64,000 bases of DNA from Prevotella communis (GCF_022024175.1 NZ_CP091794.1:62001-126000), one strand, 5' to 3'. Counted from the first letter of the stretch, positions 33,999 through 42,437 are shown. A program made the numbers and translations. The notes: a model not told the origin generated them from the sequence alone.

Positions 33999-36644
33999 TT
34001 ACTTTACATGAACCTTTCTTCCGTTAACGATGTTCAATCCCTTCTGCAAGTGACGGATTCGCTGACCCTGAAGGTTGTAGATTCCTTTCTTGTTTTCTGC
34101 CTTGTTATCGTTTATAACTTCTATCTCTTTTGTCTGCATTTCGTATAAGTTGAAATCATCAGCTGTGAAGATACACTTTCCGTCTTCATAGCAGGATAAG
34201 AAGTTTTCTCCATGAAGAATACCGTTATAAGGTACTAGGGCATATAGTTCCATGAAGTTCCAGCCTTTTCTACAACCCACACCCTCGACAATTTGTTCAG
34301 GACCAATGTACTCGTAAGGCTCTGTAGGGTCATATTGCTCTGATACGTCATAATGTAACACATTGAGAAGTTGATAATATTGGAACCGCATGGGTTTGAT
34401 GTCAGTAAGCTGATAGCGAATAGGTTCGTCTGAAGGCGTATAGTCGTCGCCAACAGACATACCGAAATCATAGAGCAACTGGTCGCCATCATCACTGGTA
34501 TACTGCCACACCTTTCTGTCCTCCTCACGAAGAGCGCAATAGTATTCACTGCCCTCTTCGCTTATGCGATACATTTTATAATATGCCTTGCCGTCTATTT
34601 CTGTGGTGCCGTTGATGACATACGAGACATCCTTCGTCCATTGCTCATCATCCAATAAGTTGTGATAATACTCTTGATAGTTCCACGTCTTTCCTTCTTT
34701 CAAGAAAGGATGGTAAGCCTCATACAGCGTTTGCTCGTCTGCCTTACAGATGCGTAACATCGATATGGCACCAGGCTTCATTCGCCCGTAGGCTCCTTGT
34801 ACACCTCCATAGAGTGAGCCAATACCTTCAATCCACACATCGTCAGTTTCCTTTGAATCAGACCAACTTAGATACAGGCATTTGCGTGGCGTCTTATCAA
34901 CAGAGGTAGCTATCACGGTGTCTTTCACGGCCGTTACGACAAAGTCCTCGTAGCCGTCATTCGGGTCACTAGTAAGCGTTTGGCGATAGGTGTCACCAAC
35001 CTTTAATGTGAAATCCATGACTTGAATAGTATTCTTCGTCTGCTGGTTATAGAGATACACCTTTCCGTCTGCCTCACCCACATACTCATTGGTTTCTTTC
35101 CAATTGCTTGGGCCATCTTGGTCATACTGCCAGCTCGAACTGACTATTTGCTTGAACGTCATGCCATCTACCTCTATCGCAGAGCCAAGTTTAATCTGTT
35201 GATAACTGAAAGTATGTTGATACTCAGGACTAACAGTTCCCAAAGAAGCCATTGTCCACTCTTTACCGTCTTCTACAAACGGGAGGTAGTCGTTCTGAGC
35301 CGGCAGTGCCACGATTTCTTTGAAGTTCTTCCAAGGCTCTGTAGCTTGATATGCGCTGATGGATGCTGCAGGAACATGGAGGGTTACTTTAGAAAGGTTA
35401 ACGTTGCCAAAAACATTTTGGCTTGTATTGGGTACTATCTTTGCCTGGCAGTATACATTTTTAAGGTTGGAAAGAGATCCAAAAGCAAAAAAATCGATGA
35501 AATTGATGCTTTCTGGCAATGAGATGGACTCCAATCTGCTGCATCCTTCGAAAGCAGAATAGCCAATGGTGGTTACTCCCTCTGGAATGACGACAGATTT
35601 CAGTTTTGTACAATCCTTAAAAAGGTAAATTGACAATTCTTTGATGCTTGACGGAAGAGTGACTTCTTCTAAGCTTTTGCTACTTGCAAATAAACTATAG
35701 CCTAGTGTTTCGATGTTGTCGGGCAATACTATTTTTTTCAGGTACTTGCTATTAAAAAAAGCCCCATCTCCCGCAGTCTTCACGCTGGCAGGCACGGTGT
35801 ACAACTCTCGAGTAGCCCCCGCAGGATAACCTATAAGAGTTGTCGTGTCCTTATTGAAAAGCACACCGTCAACAGAACAAATCGCAGGATTCCCTTCCTC
35901 AACCTCTATTGATTCCACTGAAAAGCAATCTACAAATGGATTGTATTTAAATCCCTCATTACTGCCAAAATCAGTGTTCTTGACGGTTTTAGGTATAATA
36001 ATTTTGGTGATTCTTGAATTCTTAGAAAATACACTCTGGTTAACACTGGTAACTGTATATTTCTCGCCTTCGTATTCTACTTCAGACGGTATTTGAAGTG
36101 TTGTCACATTATTATCCCATGTGTTTTGATATATCAGTTTGGCTTGATGTGAAACCTTCAATAATCTAAACTTCAAACCATCTATGACAACATCTTTTGT
36201 CTGATATTCCAAGACTAATGGCTCACCCTCGGTCAGTTCTACCTGTCCTTCATACCACCAGCACGTTAAATAGAAATTGTTTTTCTCCAGATCGCGCACC
36301 GTATAGGATATGTTGAAAGGGCAGGTACAGTCCATATAAGCAGGGATAACAGGTGTTACGTTGATGGCTACGGTGGGGTTTTCGTTGTTGCCATCAATTA
36401 TCTTGTTTTCCACCTCGAAACCTGTTGTACCGCAGTTGCTTGTATAGTTAAGCAGTTCTACTGACAAAATGTTTTCCTCCTTCGTCAGTTTAATTGTTGG
36501 CGAAGTGGCAATTTCAGCTCCTCGGCTATGTGACAGACAACCACTGCTAATAGGTTCTGAGGCACTTAATTCCTGTTCTTGTGCCTTTATTGTTTTTATT
36601 CCAAACAATAAGACAACGATTAAGGCAAATGCGATCTTCTTCAT
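33999..36644 (-). CDS. BspA-like leucine-rich-repeat surface protein with C-terminal sorting-type tag
   Basis: 881 aa; signal peptide (KKIAFALIVVLLFGIKTIKAQ). Residues ~165-430 carry LRR_5/TpLRR repeats ('KIIIPKTVKN', 'YTVPASVKTAGDGAFFNSKYLKKIVLPDN', 'VVIPEGVTTIGYSAFEGCSRL'). The remaining ~400 residues form two similar beta-rich modules ('LPFVEDGKEWTMAS', 'HPFLKEGKTWNYQEY'). The last ~30 residues read YNLQGQR...KGLNIVNGRK, a tag shared with the secreted enzymes at 57-63 kb. BspA-like proteins are surface adhesins; this tag fits export by the type IX system, by inference. Confidence 0.88.
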   Translation of the reverse strand: MKKIAFALIVVLLFGIKTIKAQEQELSASEPISSGCLSHSRGAEIATSPTIKLTKEENILSVELLNYTSNCGTTGFEVENKIIDGNNENPTVAINVTPVIPAYMDCTCPFNISYTVRDLEKNNFYLTCWWYEGQVELTEGEPLVLEYQTKDVVIDGLKFRLLKVSHQAKLIYQNTWDNNVTTLQIPSEVEYEGEKYTVTSVNQSVFSKNSRITKIIIPKTVKNTDFGSNEGFKYNPFVDCFSVESIEVEEGNPAICSVDGVLFNKDTTTLIGYPAGATRELYTVPASVKTAGDGAFFNSKYLKKIVLPDNIETLGYSLFASSKSLEEVTLPSSIKELSIYLFKDCTKLKSVVIPEGVTTIGYSAFEGCSRLESISLPESINFIDFFAFGSLSNLKNVYCQAKIVPNTSQNVFGNVNLSKVTLHVPAASISAYQATEPWKNFKEIVALPAQNDYLPFVEDGKEWTMASLGTVSPEYQHTFSYQQIKLGSAIEVDGMTFKQIVSSSWQYDQDGPSNWKETNEYVGEADGKVYLYNQQTKNTIQVMDFTLKVGDTYRQTLTSDPNDGYEDFVVTAVKDTVIATSVDKTPRKCLYLSWSDSKETDDVWIEGIGSLYGGVQGAYGRMKPGAISMLRICKADEQTLYEAYHPFLKEGKTWNYQEYYHNLLDDEQWTKDVSYVINGTTEIDGKAYYKMYRISEEGSEYYCALREEDRKVWQYTSDDGDQLLYDFGMSVGDDYTPSDEPIRYQLTDIKPMRFQYYQLLNVLHYDVSEQYDPTEPYEYIGPEQIVEGVGCRKGWNFMELYALVPYNGILHGENFLSCYEDGKCIFTADDFNLYEMQTKEIEVINDNKAENKKGIYNLQGQRIRHLQKGLNIVNGRKVHVK

Positions 36645-36828
36645 ATCTTTCTTTTTTAGTTATCAGTTTTTCTATGAATATGTACAACGACAGAGTTTAT
36701 ATTGTTATAGGTTATCATGAGTTCTCGGTTGCAAAGATACGATAATATTTCGAAAGTTGTACCAGTGGTCTATGGAAAAATTCTGTTGAGGCAATGGAAA
36801 GTCCCCCAAGCACCGATGACATATCTTT

Positions 36829-36864
36829 AATAAAAAAAACACAGGACCCAAATTTGAGCCCTGT
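36829..36864 (-). terminator. Terminator of the Gly-rich DUF4890-like gene
   Basis: Read on the minus strand CACAGGGCTCAAATTTGGGTCCTGTG is followed by eight U residues (A-tract 36831-36838). Confidence 0.85.
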
Positions 36865-36880
36865 GCGATAATGCAAGATA

Positions 36881-37441
36881 TTAATGTGTAAGTTCTTGCT
36901 GTCCACCTAAAAGGAATTCCTTCACCCTTCTCTGTGATGCAAATTGGGGTTTTATCTTTTCGTATCCCTGCATCTGACTCTCGGAGAGAATTTTCTTGAT
37001 GGCCTTGTCGTATTTCTGCTGTTTCTTGTCGTAGTCGTACGACTTTTCTGCGGCCTGACCTCCAGACATTCCGCCACCCATAGGTCTGCCCATGCCACCT
37101 CTGCCGCCTGGCATTTCACCTGGCATGCCTCCGCCGAAGCCACCGCCTCCGAAGTCGCCTCCGCCTCCGAAACCGCCATCAGGACCTCCTTGTGGCATAT
37201 CACCCATGTCAGGGCGCTGGCGCTCAGGGGCTTTTCTCTCTTCGCCCTCTATCAGCGTCTTGTACTTCTTGTTGAGCTTTGCCACTTTTTTCTGTTGCTT
37301 GGCGTCCAGTTGAAGTTCTTTCGTCATCAGCGCCGTCATCTGTTCGTAGCTGACGTGTTTTCTCTTGGGACCCTTTTCCTGTGCCGTCATGCTTCCTGAA
37401 ATCAGGAGCAGACAAACCAATAATAGTTGGATTCTTCGCAT
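36881..37441 (-). CDS. Secreted DUF4890-like protein with glycine-rich insert
   Basis: 186 aa; signal peptide (RRIQLLLVCLLLISGSMTAQ). Helical flanks 'SYEQMTALMTKELQLDAKQQKKVAKLNKKYKTLI' and 'YDKKQQKYDKAIKKILSESQMQGYEKI' resemble the DUF4890/Spy-CpxP-type periplasmic helical hairpins of Bacteroidetes. Between them (~75-130) lies a Gly/Met/Pro-rich stretch (GGFGGGGDFGGGGFGGGMP) not usual in the family. Periplasmic; role unknown. -7 box TATCTTTG at 37471-37478 on the minus strand. Confidence 0.75.
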   Translation of the reverse strand: MRRIQLLLVCLLLISGSMTAQEKGPKRKHVSYEQMTALMTKELQLDAKQQKKVAKLNKKYKTLIEGEERKAPERQRPDMGDMPQGGPDGGFGGGGDFGGGGFGGGMPGEMPGGRGGMGRPMGGGMSGGQAAEKSYDYDKKQQKYDKAIKKILSESQMQGYEKIKPQFASQRRVKEFLLGGQQELTH

Positions 37442-37542
37442 ATCAGTATCGTTTTCGTTATTTTATGGTGCAAAGATATAAGGTTGCAACATAACAGCGA
37501 AATAACTTCAATGAAGCCTCCAATACTTTCAGCGAATCTCTT

Positions 37543-37839
37543 CTATTTCTTCATGGCCCATGTATTGGCCAGCACCAAAACGATGATGGTCAGTACAACG
37601 ATGATGCCTGCAATAGTCAGCCCTAAAGATACATCGTTTTCATCGTTGGGGATGAAAAACAAAGGAGCTATGATAACTGAAAGACCGCCTATCAAGAGCC
37701 TCAGTCTCTTAATGTTTACCTTCTCCTTTTCTTCTTCTGATGCCGTATTATACCCTGCAATAAGCATATCGCCTTTTCCTGCAAGTATGATGACGCCTAT
37801 TACAACCAGAATCGCTGCTATGATACTCTGTACAATCAT
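37543..37839 (-). CDS. DUF3784 membrane protein
   Basis: 98 aa with three TM helices. 'GKGDMLIAGYNTASEEEKEKVNIKRL' between helices 1 and 2 is the DUF3784 signature. Function unknown. -7 box TATCTTTG at 37868-37875 on the minus strand. Confidence 0.88.
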   Translation of the reverse strand: MIVQSIIAAILVVIGVIILAGKGDMLIAGYNTASEEEKEKVNIKRLRLLIGGLSVIIAPLFFIPNDENDVSLGLTIAGIIVVLTIIVLVLANTWAMKK

Positions 37840-37933
37840 AATTCTTTAGTTAAACAAATTTACAGGGCAAAGATAGTATATTTTTTTCAATTCTTATTCT
37901 CTTCGTGCAATATTTAACGATAGTTTAGAATTT

Positions 37934-38052
37934 AACCCTCACACCCTCACATTTCTCTGAAAACCCCAGTGTTTATCGGGGCTGAGGCGTGTGACCCTTT
38001 TCGAAAAAGGGTCACACGAAGGGTCACATGAACCCTCACATGCTGCCTCAGG
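37934..38052 (+). repeat. Left ~115-bp inverted repeat flanking the VapE-like gene
   Basis: Contains AACCCTCACACCCTCACA, a CCCC...CGGGG hairpin, and CGTGTGACCCTTTT-cga-AAAAGGGTCACACG (37988-38018, perfect 14-bp stem), then GGGTCACATGAACCCTCACATG. The reverse complement, about 93% identical by eye, lies at 39573-39692. The repeat ends at the 3' end of the VapE-like gene. Confidence 0.9.
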
Positions 38053-39262
38053 CCGACTTCTTGGGAACGGCCTTGTAGAAGGCCACATGACTATGGTCCA
38101 CAGATTCATAGCCCAGCTCCTTCAGCGTTCGTCCCAGATACATACGGTTCTTCATGCTGACGTCCACAGAACTGAACTTCTCATGAATGATTTCCAGTAT
38201 CTGCGCACAACTGATAGACTTCACCTGTTCGCCCTCTTTGGGCTTGCGAAAGCAGACCTCCACAATCTTTGCCAGATCTTTCTCGCCCATAAATTGATGG
38301 TTGAGTTGCTGTATACGCGCCACCTCGTCGTTGTTAAACCAGTAAGGTGCCTTCTGCTCCCTCAGTTCATAGATCACCTGCGCATAGAGCTGGTCATAGT
38401 CTATCTCGCCAGCGTTATCGATATACTGCCCCTGCGGAATCTGCAGACAGATATAGCGGCGACTGCCTGTGACGTCCGACAGCGGATGAGGATTATTCGT
38501 TGTAGAGACGAACGAGGCAAAGCGGGCACGGTCTTCCTGCGCACATCCGTAGATAGGACGTCCGTTCACCTTACTCTTAGAGAGCGTCTGCTTCAGGGAT
38601 GCCTGCTGACTGGGACGGATAGCCTCCAACTCATCCAGACAGACCAGCAGGTTGTTTGTCAGGGCCATCTCCTTATCGAACTTGTTCGACAGGTTCAGAT
38701 GGTCCAGGAAATACTGGCGCAGGTTGGCTGGAAGCAGGCGCTTGAAAAAGGTGGTTTTACCACATCCCTGGGCGCCGATGAGCGTAGGCACAATCTCGTT
38801 GCCGTGCAGGGTGTCCATCTGGAGCCAGTGGGCCACCGTAGAGCGGAGCCAGATGGAGAGGAAAGCCAGCTGCTCAGAACTGAGTCCTGGCAGGCGCGAG
38901 AAGAGTTGGGCCACATGGTTCTGTCCGTCCCACTGTGGCAGGTTGTCCAGGTATTCGCGGATAGGATTGTACGCGCATACCTCTTCTGAATGGATAAATT
39001 CCACGATATCCGTCTTGGGATTGCTGCCCTCGCAGATATCCTCGCGCTTGGCACGCAGGATGATGCTGTTCAGGGCCTCCTGGGTCAGCGGACGATAGGC
39101 AGATGCCTGGCTATCAGCCTGCTTTGTGGCGAACTCCACCTTTCCGTTCAACAGGTTGCGACGGAAACAGTAGTTCTCGGTTAGAAACTGTTCTGCGGCG
39201 AGCGCAGACACGACAGGAGCATTGAGAGCCCCACCGTTGATGAGTACTTTGTTTTTTTGCAT
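38048..39262 (-). CDS. VapE/VirE-like P-loop ATPase, DUF3874 C-terminus
   Basis: 404 aa. Superfamily 3-like helicase core: Walker A 'GAQGCGKTT' (163-171), Walker B 'NLLVCLDELE' (203-212), polar sensor 'STTNNPHP' (253-260), arginine finger 'TGSRRY' (265-270). The 'YNPIREYLDNLPQWDGQNHVAQLF' segment before it and the DUF3874-type C-terminus ('ISCAQILEIIHEKFSSVDVSMKNRMYLGRTLKELGYE') are typical of Bacteroidetes VirE/VapE proteins. The usual N-terminal primase-like (VirE_N/PriCT) part, found in ~700-aa relatives, is absent. Such proteins belong to prophages, satellites and islands. Flanked by long inverted repeats. Confidence 0.88.
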   Translation of the reverse strand: MQKNKVLINGGALNAPVVSALAAEQFLTENYCFRRNLLNGKVEFATKQADSQASAYRPLTQEALNSIILRAKREDICEGSNPKTDIVEFIHSEEVCAYNPIREYLDNLPQWDGQNHVAQLFSRLPGLSSEQLAFLSIWLRSTVAHWLQMDTLHGNEIVPTLIGAQGCGKTTFFKRLLPANLRQYFLDHLNLSNKFDKEMALTNNLLVCLDELEAIRPSQQASLKQTLSKSKVNGRPIYGCAQEDRARFASFVSTTNNPHPLSDVTGSRRYICLQIPQGQYIDNAGEIDYDQLYAQVIYELREQKAPYWFNNDEVARIQQLNHQFMGEKDLAKIVEVCFRKPKEGEQVKSISCAQILEIIHEKFSSVDVSMKNRMYLGRTLKELGYESVDHSHVAFYKAVPKKSA

Positions 39263-39355
39263 AAAAAGATTTTTAAATTATGTTTTAAATGGTTTTTTAA
39301 GGTCCCCCGTCTCAGGTTATCCTTGCACCCGCAGATACCCCCACGAATGCAACCG

Positions 39356-39386
39356 CAAAGGTACAAAAAAAATGGCCGGTTTGCAA
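39356..39386 (-). promoter_or_regulatory. Promoter of the VapE-like gene
   Basis: Minus strand TACCTTTG (39356-39363) with TTG (39384-39386) 20 nt upstream. It gives a ~90-nt leader and places the 22-bp array about 110 bp upstream of the promoter. Confidence 0.6.
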
Positions 39387-39473
39387 GAGTTTTACCAAAA
39401 AAGTTGCAATTTATTTTGGTTTTAACACTTTATTCTGGACGAAAAAAACTGGGGAACGTCAGACTGGGAAAAA

Positions 39474-39539
39474 TACGTCGTTGACGTACTCTGAGTACGT
39501 CGTCCGCGGACTCTCAGTACGTCCCCTACGTACGGGCTT
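39474..39539 (+). repeat. Three 22-bp iteron-like repeats
   Basis: TACGTC begins at 39474, 39496 and 39518, exactly 22 bp apart; the first two units end CTCTGAG and CTCTCAG. Embedded palindromes: GACGTACTC-T-GAGTACGTC (39483-39501) and GTCCGCGGAC (39502-39511). Located between the VapE-like promoter and the right inverted repeat, a place that would suit a replication or regulatory array. Confidence 0.7.
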
Positions 39540-39572
39540 ATTGACTATCTTCCAACTTTCATCTGCAAAACA

Positions 39573-39692
39573 GGTTGAGACGGCATGTGAGGGTTCATGT
39601 GACCCTTCGTATGACCCTTTTTCGAAAAGGGTCACATGCCTTAGCCCCGATAAGCACTGGGGTTTTCAGAAAAATGTGAGGGTGTGAGGGTT
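39573..39692 (-). repeat. Right ~115-bp inverted repeat flanking the VapE-like gene
   Basis: Inverted copy of 37934-38052 with about eight single-base differences, keeping the GTGACCCTTTTCGAAAAAGGGT-type hairpin and the CCCTCACA motifs. No target-site duplication is visible outside the pair. The 650 bp from 39263 to 39912 contain no gene: promoter, 22-bp array, this repeat, and a second 22-bp array. Confidence 0.9.
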
Positions 39693-39852
39693 ATCACGCA
39701 AAAACTGTATTTGACAGTCAACCCAAATCAGAAAACGTCAGTCACAAAGCCTTTTTTGCAAGAAATCTCATGTCCAGTCAGAAACTATAGGTTAAGGCAT
39801 CCCAAGTCAGGGATTAAGGACTCGTAAACCTATGACTTAGCAACTGGAAACC

Positions 39853-39915
39853 ATTGAGTTACGATCACTAACTCATTGAGTTGCTACCCCAAACTCAATG
39901 AGTTGTAGATCACTA
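39853..39915 (+). repeat. Second 22-bp periodic array (ATTGAGTT)
   Basis: ATTGAGTT, ATTGAGTT and AATGAGTT begin at 39853, 39875 and 39897, again 22 bp apart; the junctions AACTCATTGAGTT and AACTCAATGAGTT are near-palindromic and inverted to each other. GATCACTAA occurs twice. Lies directly after the orphan higA gene. Confidence 0.7.
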
Positions 39916-40254
39916 AAATACTGCTGCAATCTTTCGGATAAGCTCCAGGCGCTTCATAAAGGAGCGGTCTTGCTTCATTTTCTGCATGTTATAGTCTGCC
40001 TGTAACCCTAACCAAATATTAGCATCCGTGCCGAGAGCAGCCTCCAATAGCAATGCGTATTCTGTAGTCACAGGACGCTTGCCATTCAGTATTTCGTTAA
40101 ACACAGTATATGACACTCCCATCTGCTTGGCCAAATCCTTCTGAGTAAGGCCACGCGCTGCAATCTCATCCTTTATCATTTCGCCTGGATGAATCAGCAT
40201 AGATGACACCATATTGTTAGCAACTTTTTCTTTCATGTTATCAATCTTAGCCAT
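39913..40254 (-). CDS. higA: HigA-family antitoxin (XRE helix-turn-helix), no toxin partner seen
   Basis: 113 aa. 'LIHPGEMIKDEIAARGLTQKDLAKQMGVSYTVFNEILNGKRPVTTEYALLLEAALGTDANIWLGLQADYNM' is the full HigA/VapI HTH signature. The toxin gene higB normally precedes higA; here the upstream side has only the promoter and non-coding repeats, and the downstream side has the 22-bp array, so it is an orphan. May repress its own promoter or act as a general regulator. Confidence 0.9.
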   Translation of the reverse strand: MAKIDNMKEKVANNMVSSMLIHPGEMIKDEIAARGLTQKDLAKQMGVSYTVFNEILNGKRPVTTEYALLLEAALGTDANIWLGLQADYNMQKMKQDRSFMKRLELIRKIAAVF

Positions 40255-40271
40255 ACCTTATTATTTCGGGT

Positions 40272-40303
40272 CAAAGATAATAAGATATATTCAAATTCGC
40301 AAA
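40272..40303 (-). promoter_or_regulatory. Promoter of the orphan higA
   Basis: Minus strand TATCTTTG (40272-40279) and TTTG (40300-40303) 20 nt upstream. The transcript would begin ~12 nt before the first ATG, confirming that higA is the first gene of its transcript. Confidence 0.65.
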
Positions 40304-40655
40304 AAATCAAATTCCTTTTTTAAGTGTTTAACAAAAGATTTTCTGAACTTCCAAAGTAATTCATGAAAATAATGAAGGGTAACTCAATGAATTTCAATCT
40401 CAAAGTTATTGTAATTTGGTTACAAAGTAATTCAGCTCAAGGTCGTCTGAACACGATGAGGGTGTAGTGTTAGGGGGAGTGTTTGGTGTAGTGTTGGGGT
40501 TAGAGTTTCACTAACACTAACCCCTTCGCTTTCGCTTTGTATAAAGGCTTTTCCATAGATTTGGTGGGGATGTAGGGCCAAAATCGAGAAGTATCATTCA
40601 AAAAGTCATCCAGAAAAAAGTCTCAGTAATATTTGCAAGGGAAAAATATTTTACC
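40304..40655. other. Gene-free stretch with degenerate repeats
   Basis: No gene seen. It holds degenerate AAAGTAATTCA-like motifs (40353, 40402, 40424; the last two 22 bp apart), a direct repeat GGTGTAGTGTT (40461 and 40485) and a hairpin GGGGTTAG...CTAACCCC (40496-40524). The hairpin has no T-tract. Confidence 0.55.
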
Positions 40656-40663
40656 TATCTTTG
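40656..40663 (+). promoter_or_regulatory. -7 box five bases before a start codon
   Basis: TATCTTTG ends 4 nt before the ATG at 40668. If used, transcription would start at or within the ATG, i.e. a leaderless mRNA. No other -7 match lies close upstream. Confidence 0.5.
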
Positions 40664-40667
40664 CAGC

Positions 40668-42326
40668 ATGCAACTGATTAATCACCTCCTAATCATAATA
40701 TTTTGCATGGCTGTTTGGTCATGCAATGACCATCAGCAGATGCTGAGCCAGCTTGAAGAACTGGAACGACAAAACCTTGCCGACTCCCTGATGACCAATG
40801 ACTCGTTGGCCATAAACCTCTGTGATTATTTCGACAATCATGGTACTCCCAACGAGCGATTGCGTGCCCATTATATGCTGGCTCGCACCTATACGGATAG
40901 AGGAGAAGCCCCACAGGCGCTGGAAGAGTTTCAGCGTGCTATAGAGAGTGTGGATACGACAGAAACGGATTGTGATTTCTCAAGACTTTCTAGAGTCTAT
41001 GGTCAGATGGCATCATTACTTTATGATAACAATCTACCACGAAACGCTTTGCAGGCTTACCGTAATGCCTATAACTTCTCGTCTAAGGCTAATGAGGGTG
41101 CTATTGCTGTGGAATATTATGCTTTTCAGGCAAGTTGTTATTATGACCTAAATTTGCCTGATAGTTTTCTGTATATTTCAGAAAATGCCATTCGTATGTT
41201 TAAGGAATATGATGATACGCTTTCTGCTAATACGGGAAAAGGGCCGATTTCTTACCTTATGGTAAAGCGAGGTGAATATACAAAGGCAAAGGCTTATCTT
41301 GATAGCTACGAATATCATTCGCATATAAATAAGCAGACCATACAGACATCTGAAAATAGGAAACTGCTCTATTATTATAAAGGATTCTATTTTCAGAAAA
41401 TTTGCTTATGTGATTCTGCTTTATACTACTATTATAAGACCCTTTATTCGAGTAAATCGCCCAACAATATCTCGCTGGCATGTCAGGGCTTATATGAAAC
41501 TTATAGTATGCTGCATAAGAGTGATTCAGTTGTAAAATATGCTCTTTTGTATGCAAATCACATAGCAGAAACAGAAAAAACAGCTTCTTCGGCTGCCTTG
41601 TTAAGTATACAGCATCTGTATGACTATCACTCTTACAAATCTGCTGCAGAAAGTAAAACCATAGAAGCGATGAAATCAAGACAAAGAATAGTGGTTCTTA
41701 CTTTGATTCTTGTATTAACCCTAATCGTTTCTGTGTATGTAGTCTATCGGCTTAGAAAATACATAAGATTGGTGAAACAAAGAATCCGTGCAAAATATTT
41801 CTCTGATATTCATGAGTATAGTGTGGTTAAAGACGCTTTACGAGAGGCTAAAGGCAAAAATGCTTTTCACGAACATCTTGCTATTCGGGCTCAGTCAAAT
41901 TTAGAAGACTTCAAAAAAGACATAGAGAATACGCAGAATAAATATTCTGAAGAAGATTGTTGGGGACTTTCAGATGTATTGCAGAATTCTTCCATCGTGA
42001 TGCTTTTAAGAGATAAAGCTGCAAAGGGTGAAAAGCCCACAGATCAGGAATTGGTAGAGTTTCGTAATAAGGTCTCACTGTTTCTTCCTGAAACTTTAAC
42101 TACGCTTTTTATGAAAAAAAAGGATATTTCTACAAAAGAAAAGTATATCTGCCTTTTCGTTTTTGCACGTTTCTCTCCAAAAGAGATATGTGTTCTCATG
42201 GGTACGAAGTCTGCAAATCTCTCAAATACCCGAAAAAGACTCAATGGGAAACTATTCGGTTCTGACGGTAGTGCAAAGGAGTTTGATGAAAAAATTCTGG
42301 GTTTTTCACAAATTTCACATTTGTAA
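40668..42326 (+). CDS. Membrane-anchored TPR regulator with cytoplasmic C-terminal domain
   Basis: 552 aa. A hydrophobic N-terminus with a lipobox-like end at Cys19 (AVWSC), TPR-like helical repeats (~45-330, 'ARTYTDRGEAPQALEEFQRAI', 'YFQKICLCDSALYYYYKTLYSS'), one TM helix (~345-365, 'VLTLILVLTLIVSVYVV'), a coiled segment and a C-terminal helical domain with 'SPKEICVLMGTKSANLSNTRKRLNGKLFG', similar to the helix-turn-helix tail of Bacteroidetes TPR regulators. Likely senses a periplasmic signal and acts in the cytoplasm. More A+T-rich than the core genes. Confidence 0.78.
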   Translation: MQLINHLLIIIFCMAVWSCNDHQQMLSQLEELERQNLADSLMTNDSLAINLCDYFDNHGTPNERLRAHYMLARTYTDRGEAPQALEEFQRAIESVDTTETDCDFSRLSRVYGQMASLLYDNNLPRNALQAYRNAYNFSSKANEGAIAVEYYAFQASCYYDLNLPDSFLYISENAIRMFKEYDDTLSANTGKGPISYLMVKRGEYTKAKAYLDSYEYHSHINKQTIQTSENRKLLYYYKGFYFQKICLCDSALYYYYKTLYSSKSPNNISLACQGLYETYSMLHKSDSVVKYALLYANHIAETEKTASSAALLSIQHLYDYHSYKSAAESKTIEAMKSRQRIVVLTLILVLTLIVSVYVVYRLRKYIRLVKQRIRAKYFSDIHEYSVVKDALREAKGKNAFHEHLAIRAQSNLEDFKKDIENTQNKYSEEDCWGLSDVLQNSSIVMLLRDKAAKGEKPTDQELVEFRNKVSLFLPETLTTLFMKKKDISTKEKYICLFVFARFSPKEICVLMGTKSANLSNTRKRLNGKLFGSDGSAKEFDEKILGFSQISHL

Positions 42327-42437
42327 CTTATTGATATTTTGGAGTTTGTGATTTTGTGAACTTTGTGAGGCGGCTTTCCGAGGTTCTTTTCTTTCTTTTT
42401 TATACTTTTGCATTCGATACAAAAAAAGTAATTTCAC

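Noticed and set aside
37991..38989. 332-codon plus-strand frame across the VapE-like gene and left inverted repeat
   Set aside because: Antisense to a gene with complete Walker A/B, sensor and Arg-finger motifs; begins inside the repeat and has no promoter.
37934..39692. Insertion sequence
   Set aside because: Inverted repeats flank the gene, but it encodes a VapE-like ATPase, not a transposase, and no target duplication is visible.
39474..39915. CRISPR array
   Set aside because: Units are contiguous or spaced without unique spacers of 30+ bp, vary in sequence, and no cas genes are present.
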